From JAMCYG01 sp027365565 (GTDB taxonomy: Archaea > Micrarchaeota > Micrarchaeia > Micrarchaeales > Micrarchaeaceae), in contig DAHXMI010000010.1 of assembly GCA_027365565.1 (NCBI GenBank), positions 62,001 through 126,000 on the forward strand: a stretch of 64,000 nt of DNA. The letters are read 5' to 3'. Position numbers and translations under genes: made by a program. Shown here piece after piece: positions 42,495 to 50,031 of the stretch (the first letter of the stretch is position 1; the number at the start of each line of letters is the position of its first letter). A model generated the notes under the pieces. The model had not been told where the DNA came from, did no database searches, and saw only the letters and a program-made list of their open reading frames with translations.

Positions 42495-42920
42495 TTATTC
42501 TTCTCCGGAGGAGAACTTCCTCTTGCCACCGCGCTTCTTCTGCTTTTCTGTGCGCGCATTGGCGAACTCGATTTCAAGATCCTCATGCGTCTCGGTGTCC
42601 ATCCACTCCTTTATATAGGAAGCTATGTTCCTGAACGGCTTCGAGAACCTGTCCGTAAGCAGGTAGGTGTTGTTCTCGTGCTTTATCAGGCCTATCATCA
42701 CTGCAAAATCAAGGTATCTCTTTGCAGTTGCAATCGGTATGTGCGAAGGTATATCCTTAAGATGCATCCCGTTCCTCTTCTTCACCTCAGAAAGGACGGT
42801 GGCGAACCTGTACGCCTCTGTTTCGTTGTCAAAGAATATTCTGGCTATCTCCTTGACATTCACGGACTTTACCTTTTCCTTGAAGGGGGCATCTTCGAAT
42901 TCCCAATATCTGATGGACAA
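42495..42920 (-). CDS. Winged-helix DNA-binding-like protein
   Basis: 141 residues. A central HTH-type segment (DIPSHIPIATAKRYLDFAVM, then IGLIKHENNTYLLTDRF) reads as a winged helix. The N-terminus is short and charged, and the C-terminus ends in a Lys/Arg/Gly stretch. The start is TTG 42920 with GTGAT 3 bases upstream; there is no in-frame ATG nearby. TATA at 42951-42960 gives a leader of only several bases. Confidence 0.75.
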   Translation of the reverse strand: MSIRYWEFEDAPFKEKVKSVNVKEIARIFFDNETEAYRFATVLSEVKKRNGMHLKDIPSHIPIATAKRYLDFAVMIGLIKHENNTYLLTDRFSKPFRNIASYIKEWMDTETHEDLEIEFANARTEKQKKRGGKRKFSSGEE

Positions 42921-43108
42921 ACTATCACGGTTTTAGATACGACTGCAACGTATAAATTTATGACGTTAATTTCGAATGCATGGAAAAAATTCCATATATT
43001 CAAAATCGTTTAACTATACCTAATGATATTTAAAAGTTTATATATAATACGTGATTTTGTTTATATTGTCCTGCTTTTTTTACCGCTTTTGTAGAGAAAT
43101 TAGGTAAA
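42921..43108. promoter_or_regulatory. AT-rich spacer with a palindrome upstream of the winged-helix gene
   Basis: The spacer holds TATAAATTTA (42951-42960), the TATA of the minus-strand gene. About 20 bases farther up is the inverted repeat ATGGAA-AAAA-TTCCAT (42980-42995), a candidate operator. CCTAAT (near 43020) and ATTAGG (near 43100) form another distant inverted pair. A T7 run near 43076 may help end the GTPase transcript. I see no gene here. Confidence 0.45.
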
Positions 43109-44218
43109 TTATTTTTTTGTTATGAAAGTGACGGTGTCGCCCTCCATCAGTATGTGCATGGCTCCGACCCTCTGCCTCCTGAATTTCGCGCTTGGGCCGC
43201 TCACGTATGCACACTTCAGCTCGTCGAATATCTCGGTGTGCAGCTTCGACGCCGCATCCGCAACTGTCGCGCCTTTGGTCAGTATGAACGGCACGGGTTT
43301 CTCGTACTTGTCTTTCGGCTGGAGGTACACCGATATGATGTTCAGGTTATCGTATATTACCTCCTTGAGCACATTGATGTTTATGCCTTCGGTGACGCTT
43401 ATCGGTACAACCTTTATCCCGTACTTGTGCGATATCTGGCCGGCCACCTCCTCGTAATCTGGACGCGTGTCTATCTTGTTCAGCGCTACTACCGCGCTCG
43501 CGTACATAGCCCTGTTTGAGATGATCTCTATCAGTTCCTCTTCGTCGAGTTCATCCCCTATGCTAACTGTAGCGCTATGAACCCCGAACTCCTTCAGCAC
43601 GGCCTCTATGTGCTGCCTGCTTATAGATGACTCGTTCTTCTCTATCTTTATCCCGCCGCTCTGTTTTGAGTTCACTATCACGCTAGGCTTCTTCCTGTTG
43701 AGGCGTATTCCCATGTCCTTTATCTCATCGAGTATTATGTCGAGGTCACCAGGCTTGTTTATATCAAGCACGATAAGCATCAGGTTAACGCCCTTTGCCG
43801 CAGCTATGACAGTTCTTCCGCCACCTGCGCCAAGGTGTGCCTCCTCTATTATGCCAGGCATGTCCAGCACCTGTATGTGCGCGTTCCTGTAGACCATCGT
43901 ACCGGGTATTATCGACGTGGTGGTGAATTCGTATGCTGCAATCTTCGAGCTGGTATTTGCAAGAGCATTCAACAGCGATGATTTGCCGGCGCTGGGAAAG
44001 CCCATCAGTGCGACAGTCCTGTCTCCTGTCTTCTTCACAAAGAATCCCTGGCCGTGCTTTCTTTGCGTTGCTCTTACGAGTTCTTCTTTCGCCTTGGCAA
44101 TTCTTGACATTAGGTACTTCAATCCCTTTTCGGTCGCCTTATTCTTCGTTATTTTGCGGCGTTCCTTCTCCATCTCCTCCAGTTTGTCCTCGATATTTCC
44201 TGCGGGCGTCGGAGCCAA
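43109..44218 (-). CDS. DRG-type Obg-like GTPase with C-terminal TGS domain
   Basis: 369 residues: an N-terminal helical segment, G1 GFPSAGKSSLLNAL, G2 Thr in YEFTTTSIIPG, G3 DMPGIIE, an inserted alpha/beta subdomain, G4 NKID and a TGS domain (about 295-369, ending VTFITKK). Archaeal/eukaryotic DRG proteins bind ribosomes and aid translation. The start TTG 44218 lies just after GTGATG; no ATG preserves the N-terminal helix. Confidence 0.92.
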   Translation of the reverse strand: MAPTPAGNIEDKLEEMEKERRKITKNKATEKGLKYLMSRIAKAKEELVRATQRKHGQGFFVKKTGDRTVALMGFPSAGKSSLLNALANTSSKIAAYEFTTTSIIPGTMVYRNAHIQVLDMPGIIEEAHLGAGGGRTVIAAAKGVNLMLIVLDINKPGDLDIILDEIKDMGIRLNRKKPSVIVNSKQSGGIKIEKNESSISRQHIEAVLKEFGVHSATVSIGDELDEEELIEIISNRAMYASAVVALNKIDTRPDYEEVAGQISHKYGIKVVPISVTEGININVLKEVIYDNLNIISVYLQPKDKYEKPVPFILTKGATVADAASKLHTEIFDELKCAYVSGPSAKFRRQRVGAMHILMEGDTVTFITKK

Positions 44219-44299
44219 GACATCACTTTTATTTTCTGTTATCTTAGTAAATTTTTATATATGAAGATAAACATGTTTTATATTAGTCGTGTGCGACTT

Positions 44300-44356
44300 G
44301 CATATGTATTTAAATAATTTCTATTACGTTAGAAAATCGATATAAAAGTGGATAAA
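44300..44356 (+). promoter_or_regulatory. Promoter of the Lys-rich mini-gene
   Basis: TATTTAAATA at 44307-44316 fits a TATA box and predicts a start near 44340. AAGTGGAT (44346-44353) is a plausible ribosome-binding site 3-4 bases before ATG 44357. Confidence 0.5.
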
Positions 44357-44431
44357 ATGGCAGCAAAGAAAAAAGCAAAGAAGGCTAAGAAGGCAAAGGC
44401 CAAAAAGTCTTCTAAGAAGAAGAAGAGATAA
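44357..44431 (+). CDS. 24-residue Lys/Ala-rich basic peptide
   Basis: ATG 44357 to TAA 44431 encodes a peptide of 24 residues, 15 of them Lys or Arg, beginning MAAKKKAKKAKKAKAKKSSK. It has its own promoter-like element and is followed within 3 bases by a hairpin terminator, so it looks like an independent gene. It recalls histone-H1-like tails or tiny basic ribosomal proteins such as L41e, but it does not match L41e's sequence. It likely binds nucleic acid. Confidence 0.6.
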   Translation: MAAKKKAKKAKKAKAKKSSKKKKR

Positions 44432-44433
44432 CT

Positions 44434-44460
44434 TGGGTGGTTTTTTCCACCCAGTTTTTT
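44434..44460 (+). terminator. Hairpin-plus-T-run terminator
   Basis: TGGGTGG (44434-44440), loop TTTTTT, CCACCCA (44447-44453), then G and TTTTTT (44455-44460): a 7-bp perfect stem followed by a T run directly after the Lys-rich mini-gene and facing the end of srp54. Confidence 0.75.
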
Positions 44461-44516
44461 GTGTTATTCTCTTTTTTCTCTTCTTTACCCCTTTTCTACC
44501 GTCGATTTTTACCATG

Positions 44517-45815
44517 TCATACTCCAAACTTCGCGAACCTCTTCCTGAAGCTTCTGTCGTTTTTGAACGTGTTAAACATCTTCTTCATCTTGTTGAACTG
44601 CGATATGAGCATATGGACATCGTGCTCCGTTGTGCCGCTTCCAGCAGCTATCCTCTTTATCCTATCGGGATTGTGAAGCAGCCTTTCATCCTTCCTCTCG
44701 TTCTGCGTCATCGACGATATTATGACCTTGAACTTGTTCAGCCTGTCTTCACCCTGGTCTAACATCTCCTTAGGCATGTCTGGAGCGCCCATCATCCCGA
44801 ACACATTCTTCAGCGGGCCCATGTGCCCCATTGCCTTCAGCTGCGTGTAGAACGTATCGAAATTCAGCTCCTCTACCTGCATCTCCTCAGGCTTTAGGTT
44901 CGCCTCAGTTACTGCCTTGTTCACCTTCTCCAGCAGCGATGATATGTCTGGTATGCCGAGAAGAGATCCTATGAACTTCTCCGAGTCGAAAGGCTCAATA
45001 TTGCCTACTTTCTCTCCGGTGCCGATGAACATTACGCCGGCCTTCGCGGCGTTGGCGGCACTTATCGCACCTCCGCCTTTTCCGGAGCCGTCCATTCTGG
45101 TGACCACCACGCCGCTTATCTTTACCGCAGAATCGAATTCCCTCGCCTGCCTGCCTGCTATTTGGCCGGTGTCAGCCCCTACAACGAGCACCTTCTCGTC
45201 TGCGTTAAACTCCCTCGCGACGCTTTTGAGCTCGTTGATTAGATTGTCGTCGAGGGCGTTCCTTCCGCTCGTGTCGCATATGACGACGTTCTTCCCTTTG
45301 AGCACCTGGTGCGAAGCCTTCAGCACCTTGACTGGGTCTTTTTCTCCCTTTATGCCGAAGAATGTAATGTTAGCCTGCGCGGCAAACGTCTCTAGCTGCT
45401 CATATGCCGCAGGTCTTGTCACATCGCAGCATATGACCGCTGCGCTCATCCCCCTGTCCTGATAGTACTTGGCGATCTTGACAGAAGTAGTCGTCTTCCC
45501 GGACCCGTAAAGCCCCATCATCAGTATGCGCTTGCTCTTCATCTCCGGCGCATATGTGGAGCCCATCAGGTGCACCAGCCTGTCGTAGACTATGTCTGTT
45601 ATGTAGTCCTTTGGGGTTATGCCTGGCGGCGGCCTGCTCTTGAGCGCGGCAATTTCTATGTCTTTTGATATCTGGAACACGAGGCTGACTTCAACGTCGG
45701 CGCTGAGCAGGCTCTTCTGGAGCTCCTTCGTAAACTCCCTTATGGTCTTGGAGTCTATTATTGTGGCCCTCGAAAGCCTTGCTATGGCCTGCCTCAGGCC
45801 CTCGCCCAGATCCAT
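44517..45815 (-). CDS. srp54: Signal recognition particle protein SRP54
   Basis: 432 residues. N domain (about 1-85), GTPase with GLYGSGKTTTSVKIA, CDVTRPAAYEQL, DTSGRNALDDNL and TRMDGSGKGGGA, and a Met-rich M domain from about 290 that binds signal peptides and 7S RNA. ATG 45815 follows GTGATT by 3-4 bases; an in-frame ATG 21 bases upstream is less likely. It targets ribosomes to FtsY and SecY, both in this window. Confidence 0.95.
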   Translation of the reverse strand: MDLGEGLRQAIARLSRATIIDSKTIREFTKELQKSLLSADVEVSLVFQISKDIEIAALKSRPPPGITPKDYITDIVYDRLVHLMGSTYAPEMKSKRILMMGLYGSGKTTTSVKIAKYYQDRGMSAAVICCDVTRPAAYEQLETFAAQANITFFGIKGEKDPVKVLKASHQVLKGKNVVICDTSGRNALDDNLINELKSVAREFNADEKVLVVGADTGQIAGRQAREFDSAVKISGVVVTRMDGSGKGGGAISAANAAKAGVMFIGTGEKVGNIEPFDSEKFIGSLLGIPDISSLLEKVNKAVTEANLKPEEMQVEELNFDTFYTQLKAMGHMGPLKNVFGMMGAPDMPKEMLDQGEDRLNKFKVIISSMTQNERKDERLLHNPDRIKRIAAGSGTTEHDVHMLISQFNKMKKMFNTFKNDRSFRKRFAKFGV

Positions 45816-45929
45816 CGCAATCACTGTTGCATGCACATCGCATTCGCAAAATTAGCGCTTTGCTATAAGGCTATTGAAACGCCAAAATATAAAATTCTTA
45901 CATGAGCTTAATCCTCTATCGGTGCTTGC

Positions 45930-47057
45930 TTGAAGCTCATAATAACCCAATCGAACCTCACGCTCAGGGGAGGGGCGGAAAGGGTGCTGCTGAAGATCGC
46001 ACAGCACTACGACGCAACGATATACACTACCGAATACGATAGGAAAGGCACATTCGAGGAATTCGGCGGCCTCGACGTCAGAGTTATAGGAAAGCGCAAT
46101 GGCATGCTTCCCTATGGCAGGATATCGCAGGGGCTAAGCATGGGCTTGGGGTTCTACAATCTCAAGATAGATGAGGACTATGATGTCATAAACGCCCACA
46201 TTGCCCCGAGCCACTGGGTCAGGAAGAACAATGAGCGCGTGCTTTGGTACTGTCATACACCCCTCAGAGAGGTATATGACTTGTATGGGTACAGACTGTC
46301 CATGAGAAAGACGTGGCAGAAGCCGGTGTACATGCTCGGCGCGGCCATGGTTAGGAGGATGGACCAGTCCATTGTGAAGGACATAAGGCACATAATAGCG
46401 AACAGCTCAAACACTCAATCCAGGATAGAGAAGTATTATGGTAGGAAGGACTCGATAGTGCTGAACGGCGGCGTAGACAGGCAGAGATATTCCAACATGG
46501 GCGACGACAGGTATTTCCTGTACCCATCCAGGTTCTCGCCGAACAAGAGACAGGAATACGCGATAAGCGCATTTGAGAGATTCAGCGCGAGAAACAAGGG
46601 CTATAAGCTGATAATGTGCGGCTCGGTCTCGAAGGACAGCATGTACCGCGATTATTACCATAGGATAGAGCGCCTCGCAAAGAGGACTAGATGGGTGGAG
46701 CTGCGTACAGACGTCGATGACAAGGAGCTCGCCAGACTCTACGGAAGGTCGACCGCAGTGCTCTTCACCGCAATAAACGAGGACTACGGCCTAGTGCCGA
46801 TAGAGTCGATGGCATCCGGCAAGCCGATAATAGCGGTTAACGAGGGAGGTATGAGGGAAACCGTAGTGGATGGTGAAACGGGTTTCCTAGTGGAGAGTCC
46901 GAGCGAGATGGCAGAGAAGATGGAGTTCGTAGCAAAGAACGCAGCCGCCGCAGAGAGGATGGGTAAGAATGGAATAGATAGGGTGAGGAAGCATTACTCG
47001 TGGGAGTCGTTCTTCCGTGCTTTCGACAGGGAGCTCAGGAAAACAATGAAGGATTAG
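45930..47057 (+). CDS. GT4-family glycosyltransferase
   Basis: 375 residues of GT-B fold. LRGGAERVLLKIAQHY is the N-terminal acceptor-side Gly loop, YPSRFSPNKRQEYAI begins the C-terminal domain, and EDYGLVPIESMASGKPIIAV is the donor-binding ExxxxxxxE motif (E-DYGLVPI-E). It likely adds a sugar to a lipid carrier or protein glycan. The start is TTG 45930, 5 bases after GGTG; the protein opens with MKLIITQSNLT. Its 3' end faces the half-TBP gene, 3 bases apart. Confidence 0.88.
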   Translation: MKLIITQSNLTLRGGAERVLLKIAQHYDATIYTTEYDRKGTFEEFGGLDVRVIGKRNGMLPYGRISQGLSMGLGFYNLKIDEDYDVINAHIAPSHWVRKNNERVLWYCHTPLREVYDLYGYRLSMRKTWQKPVYMLGAAMVRRMDQSIVKDIRHIIANSSNTQSRIEKYYGRKDSIVLNGGVDRQRYSNMGDDRYFLYPSRFSPNKRQEYAISAFERFSARNKGYKLIMCGSVSKDSMYRDYYHRIERLAKRTRWVELRTDVDDKELARLYGRSTAVLFTAINEDYGLVPIESMASGKPIIAVNEGGMRETVVDGETGFLVESPSEMAEKMEFVAKNAAAAERMGKNGIDRVRKHYSWESFFRAFDRELRKTMKD

Positions 47058-47060
47058 GTT

Positions 47061-47405
47061 TCACTTTTCAACCGCTATTACGTACTTCGCTATCGCCTTG
47101 GCGGCGTAGTCGAGCACCTTCTTTATGTTGTCTTCCGAGTTGGTGCCGGTGCATATCATCTTGCCGTTCTTGAAAAGTATTATCACGGCCTTGGGGCTGT
47201 CTATTCGAAATATGGCACCAGGGAACTGCTCCGGCTCGTAGTCGACAGATTTCACACCCTTTGAAAGAGCGTATAAATCTACAGTCGCGTGAAGCTCTGC
47301 GTTCGCGACTATGTTCTGTATCTCTATTACAGGATGTATGTCAAGCCCACCGTTCTGTGACTTGTGCGTCTCCTTTGCAGCCTTAGCCTCACGTTTTTTT
47401 GCCGT
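47061..47405 (-). CDS. Single-repeat TATA-binding protein homologue with a non-standard start
   Basis: The frame encodes one TBP repeat only: IEIQNIVANAELHATVDLYA, VDYEPEQFPGAIFRI, AVIILFKNGKMICTGTNSED and a final helix KKVLDYAAKAIAKYV. It then stops (114 residues), while archaeal TBP has two such repeats (about 180). The frame has no ATG/GTG/TTG until an internal GTG (47255) that would destroy the fold. ACG 47405, 5 bases after GGGGAGG, gives a sensible N-terminus (MAKKREAKAAK). A TTG four bases earlier is out of frame across an A7 run. The start is therefore inferred; an indel in A7 is possible. Confidence 0.75.
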   Translation of the reverse strand, partial: TAKKREAKAAKETHKSQNGGLDIHPVIEIQNIVANAELHATVDLYALSKGVKSVDYEPEQFPGAIFRIDSPKAVIILFKNGKMICTGTNSEDNIKKVLDYAAKAIAKYVIAVEK

Positions 47406-47481
47406 GCAATCCTCCCCTGTTAGCTAATAACACAATATAAATATAAGTCTTGCCTTTATATAGCTGCGGGGTTCCTTAGGC
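47406..47481. promoter_or_regulatory. Divergent promoter, half-TBP and geranylgeranyl reductase genes
   Basis: CTTATATTTATATT (minus, 47434-47447) lies about 35 bases before the half-TBP start; CTTTATATAGC (plus, 47454-47464) lies about 24 bases before ATG 47482, implying a nearly leaderless transcript. GGGGAGG for the half-TBP is at 47411-47417. Confidence 0.55.
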
Positions 47482-48585
47482 ATGAATGTAGTCGTAGTCG
47501 GCGCAGGCATCGTTGGCCTGTGCGCAGCAAGGTTCATAGCTGAGAAAGGCATTGAAGTAGACGTTTACGATTCGAAAAAGAGCCTTGAGGATGGTGCGGC
47601 GAAGGCTTCGGGCATATTGTCGGTAAGAGGCCTCGAGAGCCTTGGGATAGACTACTCCGATGCCATAGTAAACTCGCTGAGGGGTGCAAGGCTCCATGCG
47701 GCAGGCAGGAGCCTGGTGATAAAATCCGACAAGGTGGAGGCGCGCGTAGTCGACAGGGGTATCCTGGCGAGGGAGGCAGGGAGGGCCGCTGAAGAGGCAG
47801 GGGTAAGGATCCATCTTTCGGAGAGGCTCGGCAGGGAGCGCATCGCCGATATAGGCTCATCAGAGGATACGATACTGGTAGGAGCGGACGGTGCGGTGTC
47901 GAACGTGGCCAGCACGTTCGGGTTCCCTAAGATCGGGGAGTACGTGCTGACGTACAAGGCAGAGGCAGATATGCCGGCCGGAGGAGAAGGGGATTCCGTT
48001 GACATATTCTTCTCGAAAAATATTTCACATGGCCTATTCGGGTGGTCGGTACCCTACTCCTCGGACCACGTAGAGCTAGGGTTGGGTGTAGGCGGAAAAC
48101 AGAAGGTGTCCAGTAAGCTCGCCTTCGACATGTTCATATCTGCAGATGCTATCAGCGGCGTGAGCCTGGGGAGCATCCATAATGGGCATGCGAGCATGAT
48201 ACCGCTAAAACCTAGGTCGAAGACCGTCCATGGGAATGTGGCCCTTGTGGGAGATTCTGCGGGCCAGGTAAAGGCGACTACCGGAGGTGGCATAGTCTTC
48301 GGCGTTGGATGCGCGAAGGTGCTTGCCGATTCCGTAAAGAGGACAATAGATGGTACATCGCGCCTTGACGGCTACGAAACGGCATGGAGGAAGGCCTATG
48401 GCACCGACTTGATGATGCACAGAATGATACACAGGTATTACATGGCCGCGGGAGACGCGTACCTTGGCGCTACATTCTCAATAATGAAGTTACTGGGCTT
48501 TGAGGGTTTCTTTGGCAGGCATGGTGATATGGACAGGCCGATGCGCATGCTGAAAAGCCTATTGACGTTCGGCCTTGTAGGATGA
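47482..48585 (+). CDS. Geranylgeranyl reductase family flavoprotein
   Basis: 367 residues. N-terminal FAD Rossmann motif VVVGAGIVGLCAARFIAEKG, ILVGADGAVSNVA, and GDSAGQVKATTGGGIVFG near residue 255 are typical of archaeal geranylgeranyl reductases. The enzyme saturates the isoprenoid chains of archaeal lipids. With the Tes-like enzyme and CDP-alcohol phosphotransferase it makes a lipid-gene set spread over the window. Confidence 0.88.
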   Translation: MNVVVVGAGIVGLCAARFIAEKGIEVDVYDSKKSLEDGAAKASGILSVRGLESLGIDYSDAIVNSLRGARLHAAGRSLVIKSDKVEARVVDRGILAREAGRAAEEAGVRIHLSERLGRERIADIGSSEDTILVGADGAVSNVASTFGFPKIGEYVLTYKAEADMPAGGEGDSVDIFFSKNISHGLFGWSVPYSSDHVELGLGVGGKQKVSSKLAFDMFISADAISGVSLGSIHNGHASMIPLKPRSKTVHGNVALVGDSAGQVKATTGGGIVFGVGCAKVLADSVKRTIDGTSRLDGYETAWRKAYGTDLMMHRMIHRYYMAAGDAYLGATFSIMKLLGFEGFFGRHGDMDRPMRMLKSLLTFGLVG

Positions 48586-48593
48586 AGGCCGAG

Positions 48594-50021
48594 TCACGGC
48601 AGTGTTGTGGGGCCGGGCCATGTACTGATTAGCGAGTTGCCTGCCAGCGCGGATGCATGCATCAGAAAGCCAGGGAATATTCCAATTACCACTGTAGCTA
48701 CAAGCAGCACGATAACAGCTGCTGCCACCGAATCGGCCATCCTGATTCTGCGCTCCTCCCCGTCGCTGCCGCCGTACATCGAGACGATTACGCGGCCATA
48801 GTAATATACAGAGATGGCACTGTTAACTATGCCCAGGAACGCAAGATACAGCAGGTTTGCGCCTATCGCGCTGGAGAATAGCAGGAACTTCCCTATAAAG
48901 CCGATTAGCGGCGGGACGCCTATCATAGACAGCATGAATATCGTGAGGGATAGCGCCGCTAGAGGGTTTTTAGCCCAGATCCCAGAGTACTCGTCGACAG
49001 TCCTCATGTTCTTTTCTGCAAGCCAGAGTATCACCGTAAAGGCACTCACTATCATTATCGCGTGCGCGACTATGTAAAAGATGCTGGCCGTGAGCCCGGC
49101 TGCGGTCATCGTAGATATGCCTATCAGTATGTACCCGGCCTGCGATATCGAGGAGTATGCCATCATTCTCTTAACGTTCGTCTGCACGAGCGCCACAAGG
49201 TTGCCGAAGAACATGGTGGCTATCGCGAGAGGCACGAATATAGGCTGGAAGTTGAACCCGGAATAGAGCATCATAGAGAAGAAAACCTCTACCATTGCCA
49301 CGAATGCCACCTTCTTGTTCAAGCCGGCGAGCATTGCCGTGATATGGCCCGGAGCGCCTTCGTACACGTCGGGCACCCACATGTTGAAGGGGAACACCGC
49401 CGCCTCGGTGGACAGCGATGCGGCGAACAGTACGATAGCGAGCGCTATAAGCGCGGTGCCGCTGGTCAGCGGGCTTGGTGAGAGATGCCCTATCGAAAGG
49501 GTCGGATCGTATGGGGAGACCAGCGCTATCGCGAACGCGAACAGCGCTATGGAAAGGGCGCCCAGCACGAAAAGCTTTATTGCTGCTTCCGTGTGCCTGC
49601 GGCCGTGGGTCAGTATCATGAACACTGTTGGTATGCCCATCAGCTCTAGGCCTATCAGCACTGTTATCAGCGAGTTCGCCAATGCAACCGATAGCATCCC
49701 CGCTATGGAGAGCCCGAAGAAGAGCGAGAACGCGATGAAATCGGTCGAGTACTCGTACGCGAGAACATCGATTACGATCAGAAGCGACGCGAATAGGGTT
49801 ATCACCAGCTCGGAGAACGGGTAAAACCTGAATATCTGCAATAGCGTTAGGCTTGCCTGGTGTGATAACATAAGCGCGGAAAGCACTGCGATTGCCGCTA
49901 GAATCGTGGCGCTGCAATATAGCCACGCCCTCCTCCTCTTCGCAAATAGGGATGCGAGCGCTCCGACAGGCAGGAGGCCCGTCAGGGCAAGTATCGCATA
50001 TCCAATCAGCATGTAACTCAT
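48594..50021 (-). CDS. nuoN: NADH-quinone oxidoreductase-like subunit N
   Basis: 475 residues, about 14 helices, antiporter-like complex I subunit. FPFNMWVPDVYEGAPGHITA and the Lys-containing helix LAGLNKKVAFVAM are in the conserved core. It is last in the minus-strand nuoHIJKLMN unit. ATG 50021 is 5 bases after GGTG, and the start overlaps the end of nuoM's neighbourhood with a 10-base spacer. Confidence 0.92.
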   Translation of the reverse strand: MSYMLIGYAILALTGLLPVGALASLFAKRRRAWLYCSATILAAIAVLSALMLSHQASLTLLQIFRFYPFSELVITLFASLLIVIDVLAYEYSTDFIAFSLFFGLSIAGMLSVALANSLITVLIGLELMGIPTVFMILTHGRRHTEAAIKLFVLGALSIALFAFAIALVSPYDPTLSIGHLSPSPLTSGTALIALAIVLFAASLSTEAAVFPFNMWVPDVYEGAPGHITAMLAGLNKKVAFVAMVEVFFSMMLYSGFNFQPIFVPLAIATMFFGNLVALVQTNVKRMMAYSSISQAGYILIGISTMTAAGLTASIFYIVAHAIMIVSAFTVILWLAEKNMRTVDEYSGIWAKNPLAALSLTIFMLSMIGVPPLIGFIGKFLLFSSAIGANLLYLAFLGIVNSAISVYYYGRVIVSMYGGSDGEERRIRMADSVAAAVIVLLVATVVIGIFPGFLMHASALAGNSLISTWPGPTTLP

Positions 50022-50031
50022 TCTCGCACCA

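Noticed and set aside
42980..43033. 17-codon frame starting at ATG 42980
   Set aside because: It lies within the palindrome and AT-rich spacer, with no ribosome-binding site or composition support.
47061..47255. GTG 47255 as the start of the TBP-like gene
   Set aside because: It would remove the first strand and helix of the only TBP repeat, which are clearly encoded upstream in the same frame.
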